A stretch of DNA of 6,217 nucleotides from DATLSM01 sp049585815 (GTDB lineage Bacteria; Actinomycetota; Thermoleophilia; Solirubrobacterales; 70-9). Positions 1 through 4,502 of this stretch are shown piece after piece. The notes under the pieces are model-generated. The model was not told the DNA's origin and searched no databases. It was given only the letters and a program-made list of their open reading frames with translations. Positions within the stretch are counted from its first letter, which is position 1, and each line of letters begins with the position of its first letter. The stretch lies in assembly GCA_049585815.1 (NCBI GenBank), contig JBAVAR010000065.1, forward strand, positions 1 to 6,217, in the 5' to 3' direction. The position numbers and the translations under genes were made by a program.

Positions 1-19
1 AGCCCGGATCCACCGATCC
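1..19 (+). repeat. Left terminal inverted repeat of the IS
   Basis: This pairs with 1609-1627 at 16 of 19 positions; the shared core is ATCCACCGAT. Mismatches fall at positions 2, 7 and 18. The repeat may extend left of the window. Confidence 0.8.
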
Positions 20-53
20 GGTAGGCGGGTTCCGTCCGACCCAAAACGAAGAA

Positions 54-115
54 TGACCTCCTGAGCAGGGAAGAAGCGACCGTATCGGGCGGTCGCGTCC
101 TGCGTGAGGAGGTCA
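54..115 (+). promoter_or_regulatory. Long stem-loop that sequesters the transposase Shine-Dalgarno
   Basis: Three nested stems are visible. TGACCTCCT (54-62) pairs perfectly with AGGAGGTCA (107-115), GCAGG (65-69) with CCTGC (99-103), and GCGACCG (76-82) with CGGTCGC (90-96) around a 7-nt loop. The outermost 3' arm contains the transposase Shine-Dalgarno (about 106-113). In any transcript that includes base 54 the RBS would be base-paired. Comparable hairpins are known to limit transposase translation from read-through mRNA in other IS families (for example IS10). Applying that role here is inference; the complementarity is seen directly. Confidence 0.75.
106..113 (+). promoter_or_regulatory. 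Ribosome binding site of the transposase
   Basis: GAGGAGGT is a near-perfect anti-16S complement ending 7 nt before the ATG at 121. It fixes that start codon. It is also one arm of the stem-loop at 54-115, so access to it is probably conditional. Confidence 0.85.
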
Positions 116-120
116 CCTTC

Positions 121-1425
121 ATGGTGCACGATGACGAGCCGGTCGGACTGGATGGTTTGGCGGTCAAATTCGATGATGAGCGGGCCGTCTCGGACGCCGG
201 GGTGATGCTCGTGGCGACCGTCGCTCAGCGTTTGGGGATCGAGGCGCTTGCCGGGCGGCTGGTGCGGCTGCGTCGCGACCGACCGGGGGCGGCCAACGCG
301 GGGCGCAAGGTGATGGCGCTGATCTTCGCGATGGTTCTCGGAGCAGACAGCATCGATGACGCCGAGCTGCTGCGGGCTGGGCGCACGCGCCGCCTTTTGG
401 GCGGCTGGCTGCCGGCGCCCTCGACACTGGGGACGTTCCTGCGCGCCTTCACCTTCGGACATGTGCGCCAGCTCGATGCGCTGCTCGGCCAGGCGCTTGA
501 GCGGGCCTGGAAGGCGGGCGCTGGCCCGGGCGAGGGTCGGCTGGTGATCGACGTCGACAGCTTCGTCGGGGAGGTCTGCGGGCGACTCAAGCAGGGCGCC
601 TCCTACGGCTACACCAAGCTATTGGGCTACCACCCGATCCTCGCCACCAGGGCGGACACGCGCGAGGTCCTGCACATCCGGCTGCGGAAGGGCTCGGCGA
701 ACACACAAAAGGGGATGCTGCGCTTCTGTGAGGAGCTGACCGCGCGCGTCGAGCGAGCCGGCGCGACCGGCATCAAGCTGCTGCGCGCCGACAGCGGGTT
801 CTGGAACACCAAGGTCTTCGAGTACCTCGAGAAGATGGGCTGGCAGTACTCGATCGGGGTGCGGATGATCAAGACCGTCCGCGCTGCCGTCGAGCAGATC
901 AACGAGCAGGACTGGCAGCGCATCGACTACCCCGAAGAGGGCGAGGCGCAGATCGCCGAGACCGTCTACGGCGGCCGGCGGCTGGTCGTGCGTCGCACCC
1001 GCCTGCTCGGCCCCCAGGCCGAGCTCTGGCCCGACTGGCGCCACTTCGCCTTCATCACCAACCGCGCCGAGGAGATCGCCTTGGTCGAGGCCTGCCATCG
1101 CGAGCACGCCGTCGTCGAGCAGGTAATCGCCGACCTCAAGGACCAGGCGCTTGCCCACTTCCCTTCGGGGCAGTTCAACGCCAACGGCGCCTGGGCCGTA
1201 CTTGCCTGCCTGGCGCACAACCTGCTGCGCTGGACACAGCTGCTCGGGCTCCCGGGCACCACGGTGCGCGCCGCGCGCACGCTGCGCCGCTGGCTGATCG
1301 GGCTGCCCGGCCGCCTCACCTCTCACGCGCGGGGCTTCACGTTGCACCTGCCGGCTCGCTGGCCCTGGCGGACGACGTTCACCGAGGCGCTTGCCAGGAT
1401 CAGGGCGCTGCCGGCCGCGGCCTGA
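121..1425 (+). CDS. IS1380-family DDE transposase
   Basis: This 434-residue protein catalyses cut-and-paste or related transposition of the surrounding element through an RNase H-like DDE domain. The acidic residues expected for catalysis are visible. The first Asp lies in the strand IDVDS (Asp144 or Asp146), the second is Asp224 in LLRADSGF, and Glu333 lies in HAVVEQVIADLK, where Glu and Lys340 have the six-residue spacing of the IS4/IS1380 Y-REK-like signature. An N-terminal helical region (about 20-120) precedes the catalytic core. A segment with GYHPILA (169-175) and a conserved-looking C-terminal part with LAHNLLRW (364-371) are typical of the family. The frame is uninterrupted and full length for the family, so the enzyme is probably active. 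The ATG follows a strong Shine-Dalgarno. Translation is probably held down by the leader stem-loop. Codon use is high-GC like the host, so it gives no sign of recent foreign composition. Confidence 0.93.
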   Translation: MVHDDEPVGLDGLAVKFDDERAVSDAGVMLVATVAQRLGIEALAGRLVRLRRDRPGAANAGRKVMALIFAMVLGADSIDDAELLRAGRTRRLLGGWLPAPSTLGTFLRAFTFGHVRQLDALLGQALERAWKAGAGPGEGRLVIDVDSFVGEVCGRLKQGASYGYTKLLGYHPILATRADTREVLHIRLRKGSANTQKGMLRFCEELTARVERAGATGIKLLRADSGFWNTKVFEYLEKMGWQYSIGVRMIKTVRAAVEQINEQDWQRIDYPEEGEAQIAETVYGGRRLVVRRTRLLGPQAELWPDWRHFAFITNRAEEIALVEACHREHAVVEQVIADLKDQALAHFPSGQFNANGAWAVLACLAHNLLRWTQLLGLPGTTVRAARTLRRWLIGLPGRLTSHARGFTLHLPARWPWRTTFTEALARIRALPAAA

Positions 1426-1543
1426 GTTCCACTTATCGCTTCACCCCAGCGCGCCGGGTCACTACTCGACTGCTCCGGGCTGCCCGAAATCGGCGGGTTG
1501 ACCGCTCCTCGGGATCGCCAGGCGGCCAGCGGACTGCATGGAG

Positions 1544-1586
1544 CCGTTTACGGACGGTGGTTCTCCTTCACCACCGTCTCCAACGG
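1544..1586 (+). terminator. Stem-loop in the IS trailer, possible transposase terminator
   Basis: GACGGTGG (1553-1560) pairs perfectly with CCACCGTC (1571-1578) around a 10-nt loop. The flanking CCGTT (1544-1548) can pair with AACGG (1582-1586) beyond a small internal loop. It lies about 120 nt after the transposase stop and just inside the right inverted repeat. There is no T-tract, so it may instead block transcription entering from outside or serve as a transposase-binding structure. Confidence 0.4.
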
Positions 1587-1608
1587 GAGATTCCCTATCC
1601 GTCAGGGT

Positions 1609-1627
1609 GAATCGGTGGATTCGGGTT
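1609..1627 (-). repeat. Right terminal inverted repeat of the IS
   Basis: The reverse complement of this segment matches the left tip (1-19) at 16 of 19 positions, including the 10-bp core ATCGGTGGAT read on the plus strand at 1611-1620. It lies 184 bases downstream of the transposase stop. The precise outer base is uncertain by a few nucleotides. Confidence 0.8.
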
Positions 1628-1683
1628 TAGGATTAGGGCTGCGGGGGAGTTGACCAACCATCGCTTAGACGGCGATCCCGAGC

Positions 1684-2496
1684 CTACGAATCCGATTCCC
1701 CGTTGCCTGCTGGGATCAGTAAGACCGAGCATGGCGCTTGGTGCACAACTCGCTCGCTGACGCTACCCAGCGCCCTAATTCCGTGCAGGCCGCGCCTTCC
1801 GCAGACGATCAGCGAGGACCCTCGCCCCCGGGCAGCCTCAATGATTCCCTGAGTTGGGTGTCCGGCTGGCTCGGTCAATGCAGGCTCCTCGTCTATTACC
1901 TCGCGGATCTCGACAATCTGGGCTTCGAGCACGGAGCTGCGCTCGGGGTGGGTCCCGTCCACGACATGGACCAGCTCAAGTGACGCATTGAAAGCAATAG
2001 CTATTGAGGCGGCCGTTCGCGCTGCAGGCCAGGACCCCGGCGAACCATCGCTCGCAAGCAAGACGCTCCGTGGGAAACGGCCTGGGTTCGGGGGCTCTCG
2101 CGCGATCAGCAGGGGGCGCTGTGTTTCATGAGCAGCCTTGCTTGCCGTGCTGCCGATCAGGATGCCAGCGGCGCGCGAGTGATTATGGCTTCCAAGGACA
2201 AGAAGGTCGTAATGCTCGCTTTCTTGGAGAAGGACATCGACCGCATGGCGTCCCCTCGCCAGCTCGATCGATGCTGGAACCCCGGCGTCTTGCGCAAGCT
2301 GGGCTATCCCCTCCAAGCTCTCCTGAAGTTCCTCTCCGCTGTGCTTGGGCAGGCGGAATGTGGTGTAGACGGCGAGGAAGTGAAGCGCGGCCCCGGCCGT
2401 TGCGAGCGCGATCGCCTGTCGGGCGGCCTCGGTACTCGCAGACTCGCCTTCAACGCCGCAGAGAATGCTGGGGAATGGCGCGGTCGTCTTTCTCAT
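1684..2496 (-). CDS. Tandem-domain universal stress protein (UspA family)
   Basis: This 270-residue cytoplasmic protein consists of two UspA alpha/beta domains, at about residues 9-133 and 142-262. UspA-family proteins bind ATP or related nucleotides and support survival under stress; the specific role here is unknown. Domain 1 opens with ILCGVEGES and ends with LLVLGSHNHS...GILIGST. The usual nucleotide-contacting Asp is Glu16, and the second Gly of the G-2x-G-9x-G-S/T motif is Asn105. Domain 2 has the expected Asp150 in ASDGS and a glycine motif starting at Gly233 (CGRRGLHG...LGS), but the last spacer is two residues shorter than usual. Domain 2 is therefore the likelier nucleotide site. 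The ATG at 2496 has no strong Shine-Dalgarno; an upstream TAGGGT may be the -10 box. The gene is convergent with the IS and divergent from hicA. Confidence 0.88.
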   Translation of the reverse strand: MRKTTAPFPSILCGVEGESASTEAARQAIALATAGAALHFLAVYTTFRLPKHSGEELQESLEGIAQLAQDAGVPASIELARGRHAVDVLLQESEHYDLLVLGSHNHSRAAGILIGSTASKAAHETQRPLLIAREPPNPGRFPRSVLLASDGSPGSWPAARTAASIAIAFNASLELVHVVDGTHPERSSVLEAQIVEIREVIDEEPALTEPAGHPTQGIIEAARGRGSSLIVCGRRGLHGIRALGSVSERVVHQAPCSVLLIPAGNGESDS

Positions 2497-2516
2497 CTCA
2501 CGGTTGCGCGAGGTTC

Positions 2517-2522
2517 ACCCTA
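2517..2522 (-). promoter_or_regulatory. Candidate -10 box of the universal stress gene
   Basis: On the minus strand TAGGGT fits the actinobacterial TANNNT consensus. It lies 20 nt upstream of the ATG at 2496, which would give a short leader. No convincing -35 hexamer is seen at the usual distance. Confidence 0.35.
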
Positions 2523-2649
2523 GCCCAAAATCCTCTCCTGATCGGCTCGCGGAGTGCGATCGGCGTCCTTCGCCCGCCATCTACGGCTGCCAGGCGCTGT
2601 AGGCGCCCCGACACTCCATGCATACTCTCACCGACCGCCGCAGCGGAGA

Positions 2650-2661
2650 GCCGATATCGGC
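2650..2661. promoter_or_regulatory. Perfect 12-bp palindrome, possible operator
   Basis: GCCGATATCGGC is fully self-complementary. It sits in the divergent intergenic region, about 155 bp upstream of the stress-gene start and 200 bp upstream of hicA. A second palindrome follows 15 bp later. A regulator-binding role is inference; no cognate regulator is encoded nearby. Confidence 0.3.
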
Positions 2662-2676
2662 GCGATGCCCGCGAGT

Positions 2677-2686
2677 TGACCGGTCA
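2677..2686. promoter_or_regulatory. Perfect 10-bp palindrome, possible operator
   Basis: TGACCGGTCA is fully self-complementary and overlaps a TTGACC hexamer (2676-2681) that resembles a -35 box on the plus strand. No good -10 hexamer lies 16-19 bp downstream, so the promoter reading is weak. Confidence 0.25.
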
Positions 2687-2844
2687 CCCACGCCTCCTCT
2701 CTTGCCTCCCCTGCCGCCTCGCTGCCATCACCCCGGATAGCTGGACACCCCGCATGGGGGAGAGTGGGGCAGAGGCCACCGAGTCCGACTCCCTTGCCCT
2801 CGCCGGAGCCCCCGTATGACCCGCTTTCCTCAGACCCCGGCCGC

Positions 2845-2850
2845 TACGCT
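2845..2850 (+). promoter_or_regulatory. Candidate -10 box giving a leaderless hicA mRNA
   Basis: TACGCT matches TANNNT and ends 8 nt before the hicA ATG at 2859. No Shine-Dalgarno is present before that ATG. The spacing suits a transcript that starts at or next to the start codon, as is common in Actinobacteria. No clear -35 element is visible. Confidence 0.4.
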
Positions 2851-2858
2851 CGCACCTC

Positions 2859-3092
2859 ATGGTGCAGTTTCCTTCCGTCAAGTCGAAGCAACTGCTGGCG
2901 GCCTTGGAACGCGAGCCGCTGAACTACAGGGTGGTTCGCCGGTCGGGGTCGCACCGTCGGATGGAGGCGCCGGGCAGGCCATCGTTCACCTTTGCGTTTG
3001 ACGACAAGGCGACGATCAAGCCCGCTCTGGTCCCCAAGATCCTCGTCAAGAATATCGGCCTTGCCGAGGACGAGGCCCGCAAGCTACTCTGA
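2859..3092 (+). CDS. hicA: HicA-type toxin (mRNA interferase)
   Basis: This 77-residue protein has the length and fold signature of HicA toxins, which are small double-stranded-RNA-binding-domain-like RNases that cleave mRNA and arrest growth. The N-terminal FPSVKSKQLLAALE forms the first helix. The VVRRSGSHRRM segment carries the conserved Gly-Ser-His, with His32 as the predicted catalytic residue. A basic strand and the helix PALVPKILVKNIGL precede the C-terminus. The toxin is encoded first, with hicB starting 4 nt after its stop, so the two are surely cotranscribed and probably translationally coupled. The ATG at 2859 is chosen because family alignment begins a few residues later and a TANNNT box lies just upstream; the adjacent GTG at 2862 is an alternative. 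The protein appears intact, so a functional antitoxin would be needed if it is expressed. Confidence 0.82.
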   Translation: MVQFPSVKSKQLLAALEREPLNYRVVRRSGSHRRMEAPGRPSFTFAFDDKATIKPALVPKILVKNIGLAEDEARKLL

Positions 3093-3096
3093 GCGC

Positions 3097-3381
3097 ATGG
3101 ACGTCGTCCGAGTTATCTACCACTACGAAGGCGATAGCTGGTGGGCCGAGTCACCCGATGTCGAGCGCTGGTACGCGGCCGGCGATTCCTACGCCGAGGT
3201 CCTCCAGCTCGCTGAAGAGGGGATTCCATTCGCGCTCGGTCACGACGCCGAGCTGCAGCACTACGTGCCGGCCGCCGCGCCCGAGCAAGCATCTAAATCT
3301 GATTCTTTTGCGCAGCGAGGAGAAGCGACCGACCGTCACAAATTGGTTCTTCGGGAGGGAGCGAAGTCGAAACATTTGTGA
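3097..3381 (+). CDS. hicB: HicB-type antitoxin with an atypical C-terminal tail
   Basis: This 94-residue protein would bind and neutralise the HicA encoded immediately upstream. Residues 3-48 match the short HicB/UPF0150-like domain: beta strand VRVIYHYEGDSWWAESPDV, then AAGDSYAEVLQLAEEGIPFAL. There is no ribbon-helix-helix or helix-turn-helix extension, so direct autoregulation of the operon is doubtful. From about residue 65 on, the sequence (rich in Ser, Lys, Arg, Glu) looks unlike HicB. It is encoded by repeat- and hairpin-bearing DNA (3289-3381), and the stop codon lies inside the first repeat unit. The original C-terminus was probably replaced when downstream DNA was lost. The ATG at 3097 sits 4 nt after the hicA stop; upstream in-frame starts would overlap hicA and extend past the domain. 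Confidence 0.75.
   Translation: MDVVRVIYHYEGDSWWAESPDVERWYAAGDSYAEVLQLAEEGIPFALGHDAELQHYVPAAAPEQASKSDSFAQRGEATDRHKLVLREGAKSKHL
3337..3380 (+). repeat. Stem-loop over the 3' end of hicB
   Basis: CACAAAT (3337-3343) is complementary to ATTTGTG (3374-3380), and inside it CTTCG (3349-3353) is complementary to CGAAG (3362-3366). The two stems are separated by 5 and 7 nt, giving a two-tier hairpin. The outer 3' arm is part of the first tandem repeat and includes two bases of the hicB stop codon. It could act as a transcript end or an mRNA-stabilising structure, but no T-tract follows. Confidence 0.45.
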
Positions 3382-3444
3382 GGAGCAAAGCCGAGCATTT
3401 GTGACGAGCGAGTGGCGCAGCATTTGTGCCGAGCGCATTCCCGC
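3371..3444 (+). repeat. Three imperfect tandem repeats, 23-25 bp
   Basis: Units start at 3371, 3394 and 3419. Each begins RRCATTTGTG-N-S-GAGC and then diverges; the identical CATTTGTG cores lie at 3373-3380, 3396-3403 and 3421-3428 (periods 23 and 25). The units bridge the hicB stop codon and the start of the truncated cupin frame. Unit lengths are too short and variable for a CRISPR array. Confidence 0.65.
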
Positions 3445-3653
3445 TTAGCAAACTCCCTCCGAGCCACACCCCCGAGAGAACTATCCGACCGGTTGGCGGC
3501 GCAGAGCTCGGCCCAGGCGAGGTCTGGAGCAACGAGCCCGGAGTCATCCATGCGCTTGAGGCACTGGAGGACTCAGTCGTGTTGGAGGTCCCCACGCCCG
3601 AGCTCGACGACGTCGTCCGCTTGCTCGATCGCTACGGCAGAGTCGGAACCTGA
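3426..3653 (+). pseudogene. C-terminal remnant of a cupin-domain protein
   Basis: The open frame gives 75 residues. Only residues from about 24 onward (base 3495) look like protein: ELGPGEVWSNEPGVIHALEALEDSVVLEV reads as the last beta strands of a small cupin barrel, followed by the tail TPELDDVVRLLDRYGR. The first cupin motif and the N-terminal half of the barrel are absent. The apparent GTG start at 3426 lies inside the third tandem repeat, and the first 20 or so residues are repeat-derived. A full cupin of this type would be about 110-130 residues, so this is a 5'-deleted fragment unlikely to fold or bind metal. The deletion endpoint coincides with the repeat patch after hicB. Confidence 0.65.
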
Positions 3654-3735
3654 CGGCAATCTTCTACGCAACCCCGCGTGGCCCTACAAAGCCGAGCAGG
3701 TTGAGTTCGACGGCTGCGATTCTGTCCCACGGTGC

Positions 3736-3906
3736 TCAATGCTTGTCTTTGGTTGCTCGATCTCCCCTTGTCGATCCCCCTTGTTGTGGTCGCCCTCGCC
3801 ATACAAGGGGCTCGCCAACCGCCCCCGCCCAGCCGCTCCGCATCGCGTCCTCGGCAACGACGGGCTCATCGAAGACCACCCGGGCGTGGCCCGGCTTGAG
3901 CGTCAA
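3736..3906 (-). CDS. Candidate small ORF, 56 aa, unknown
   Basis: A TTG-initiated frame starts 3 nt after the stop of the preceding small ORF. The first 35 residues (TLKPGHARVVFDEPVVAED..., then SGWAGAVGEPLV) use about 86 percent G/C at third positions, as real genes here do; the rest is of poorer quality. I do not recognise the product. It could be a decayed fragment of a longer gene or part of a small-ORF operon downstream of the solitary hicB. The start is uncertain. Confidence 0.3.
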   Translation of the reverse strand: MTLKPGHARVVFDEPVVAEDAMRSGWAGAVGEPLVWRGRPQQGGSTRGDRATKDKH

Positions 3907-3909
3907 CCC

Positions 3910-4038
3910 TTAGCCCTCGCCGTCGGGGGGGAGGAACGGCCCGTGCTCACGCTCGAAGGCGGCGAACTCCTCTGGGGTGGCCTCTCGGCCCCCGGTTCGC
4001 TCGAGGATCGCCTTCGAGGAATTGTCGGGAGCGATCAC
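3910..4038 (-). CDS. Candidate small ORF, 42 aa, unknown
   Basis: A GTG-initiated frame is preceded by a good Shine-Dalgarno-like run (GGGGGTGA) 4 nt upstream. It encodes a 42-residue acidic protein with a helix-forming centre (AILERTGGREATPEEFAAFERE) and a short proline-containing tail ending DGEG. About 86 percent of third positions are G or C, which supports coding. It begins 4 nt after the stop of the upstream small frame and is followed 3 nt later by another, suggesting a polycistron. I do not recognise a family; an antitoxin-like or regulatory peptide is conceivable but unsupported. Confidence 0.42.
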   Translation of the reverse strand: MIAPDNSSKAILERTGGREATPEEFAAFEREHGPFLPPDGEG

Positions 4039-4042
4039 AAGC

Positions 4043-4210
4043 TCACCCCCTGGTCGCCTCGGTGATCACGAAGCCGCCTTCGACGTCGCCGCTCAGACGC
4101 ACATGCGCGATCTCACCCATTTCCCAACTGTGTGTGGCAACCGTGCCCCGCGGATCTGCCGCCCGACTACCCCTCGGCGTCGGCTGGCAGATCTCCGAAG
4201 TGCCGGTCAA
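4043..4210 (-). CDS. Candidate small ORF or decayed gene, 55 aa, unknown
   Basis: This frame opens 12 nt after the solitary hicB stop with a TTG at 4210 and ends at 4043. Its C-terminal 25 residues from Met31 (MGEIAHVRLSGDVEGGFVITEATRG is split as MGEIAHVRLS and GDVEGGFVITEATRG) have strongly coding-like third positions (about 84 percent G/C). The N-terminal half is weaker (about 70 percent). An ATG at 4120 would give only 25 residues. It does not resemble HicA and lacks a Gly-Ser-His motif. It may be the surviving 3' end of a gene whose 5' part was lost. Confidence 0.28.
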   Translation of the reverse strand: MTGTSEICQPTPRGSRAADPRGTVATHSWEMGEIAHVRLSGDVEGGFVITEATRG

Positions 4211-4222
4211 TCCCCCCGGCGC

Positions 4223-4429
4223 TTATCGCCCGGGTACCCGCTCGCGCTCGTCTCCGGCCTCAAGCGGCTCGGGGGAGAGCATGAGCGCCAGGGCGTCGAG
4301 GACGTTCTCCCGGGCTTCCTCCCGGCTGCGGCCCTGGCTGAGCACGCCTGGGACCGCAGGGATGGAGGCGACGATCCAGCCCTCCTCGCCCTCCTCGCAA
4401 ACGATCGTCAGGTCCATCGTTTCGCTCAT
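4223..4429 (-). CDS. hicB: Solitary HicB-family antitoxin-like protein
   Basis: This 68-residue protein is a complete small HicB/UPF0150 domain. Strand MDLTIVCEEGEEGWIVASIPAVPGVLSQG is followed by the helix SREEARENVLDALALMLSPEP and a charged tail. The order of strands, the IPAVPG turn and the GxSxEEA helix start are characteristic. HicB proteins normally neutralise a HicA RNase encoded next to them. No HicA-like frame lies on either side here, so it may be an orphan antitoxin, a regulator, or a relic. The start at 4429 is preferred over the longer in-frame start at 4579. The domain begins 5 residues in, the upstream extension is low-complexity and overlaps the end of the neighbouring secreted-protein gene, and TACAGT ends exactly 6 nt before this ATG, pointing to a leaderless mRNA. 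Confidence 0.8.
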   Translation of the reverse strand: MSETMDLTIVCEEGEEGWIVASIPAVPGVLSQGRSREEARENVLDALALMLSPEPLEAGDERERVPGR

Positions 4430-4435
4430 GTCGCG

Positions 4436-4441
4436 ACTGTA
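4436..4441 (-). promoter_or_regulatory. -10 box for leaderless transcription of the solitary hicB
   Basis: Read on the minus strand, TACAGT (TANNNT) is separated by 6 nt from the ATG at 4429, so transcription would start at the A of the start codon. No Shine-Dalgarno is present. No clear -35 box is seen. Confidence 0.55.
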
Positions 4442-4467
4442 GCGCCGACCCTTTTTGGATTTTGCCG

Positions 4468-4487
4468 AACAGGCTCGTACGCCTGTT
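4468..4487 (-). terminator. Hairpin after the left secreted-protein gene
   Basis: AACAGGC (4468-4474) and GCCTGTT (4481-4487) form a perfect 7-bp stem with a 6-nt loop. Two more C-G pairs are possible across a one-base bulge. On the minus strand it lies 15-35 nt after the stop at 4503 and before the hicB promoter, a good position for a terminator. It lacks a T-tract on that strand, which is common in high-GC genomes. Confidence 0.5.
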
Positions 4488-4502
4488 GGCCTCCAGCCTC
4501 CC

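Larger units (their letters stand above)
1..1627 (+). mobile_element. IS1380-family insertion sequence, apparently complete
   Basis: One intact DDE transposase gene is bounded by imperfect terminal inverted repeats. Bases 1-19 match the reverse complement of 1609-1627 at 16 of 19 positions, with an unbroken 10-bp run (8-17 against 1611-1620). The implied length of about 1.63 kb fits a single-ORF IS1380-type element. The 120-base leader holds a large stem-loop and the 200-base trailer holds another hairpin. The left tip coincides with the start of the window, so the exact outer boundary and any target-site duplication cannot be seen. On the right, the element ends about 56 bp beyond the stop codon of the convergent universal stress gene, which it leaves uninterrupted. 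The family call rests on the transposase; the ends are read directly from the sequence. Confidence 0.85.
2523..2858. other. Intergenic region between the stress gene and hicA
   Basis: About 335 bases separate two divergent genes. I see no convincing protein here on either strand: frames that stay open lack recognisable motifs or plausible starts. Visible structure comprises a small hairpin GGCGC-N5-GCGCC (2593-2607), a TACTCT possible -10 box on the plus strand (2623-2628), and two perfect palindromes (2650-2661 and 2677-2686). It probably carries control elements for both flanking genes. Confidence 0.5.

Noticed and set aside
619..1347. Long open frame of 242 codons on the minus strand inside the transposase
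   Set aside because: It is antiparallel to a clearly recognisable transposase. Its composition (Gly, Leu, Val, Arg-rich) is the usual shadow of a GC-rich gene, with no motifs or RBS.
1660..1676. ATCGC-N7-GCGAT hairpin just past the stress-gene stop as its terminator
   Set aside because: A 5-bp stem with no T-tract is too weak to call in GC-rich DNA.
2723..2755. ATAGCTGGACACCCC-like stretch that resembles the tip of some IS elements
   Set aside because: No partner inverted repeat or transposase fragment is found within the window, so it cannot be supported as an IS end.
2004..2819. Open frame of 271 codons on the plus strand across the stress gene and intergenic region
   Set aside because: It is Arg/Pro/Ser-rich, with no domain and no credible start context, and it overlaps the antisense of a well-supported UspA-family gene.
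3371..3444. Repeat patch considered as a CRISPR array
   Set aside because: Only an 8-10 bp core is conserved, unit length is 23-25 bp with no distinct spacers, there are just three units, and no cas genes are nearby.
3412..4065. Open frame of 217 codons on the plus strand after hicB
   Set aside because: It runs out of frame through the cupin remnant and antisense to the small ORFs. The sequence is low-quality (Ser, Arg, Pro) and shows no family signature.
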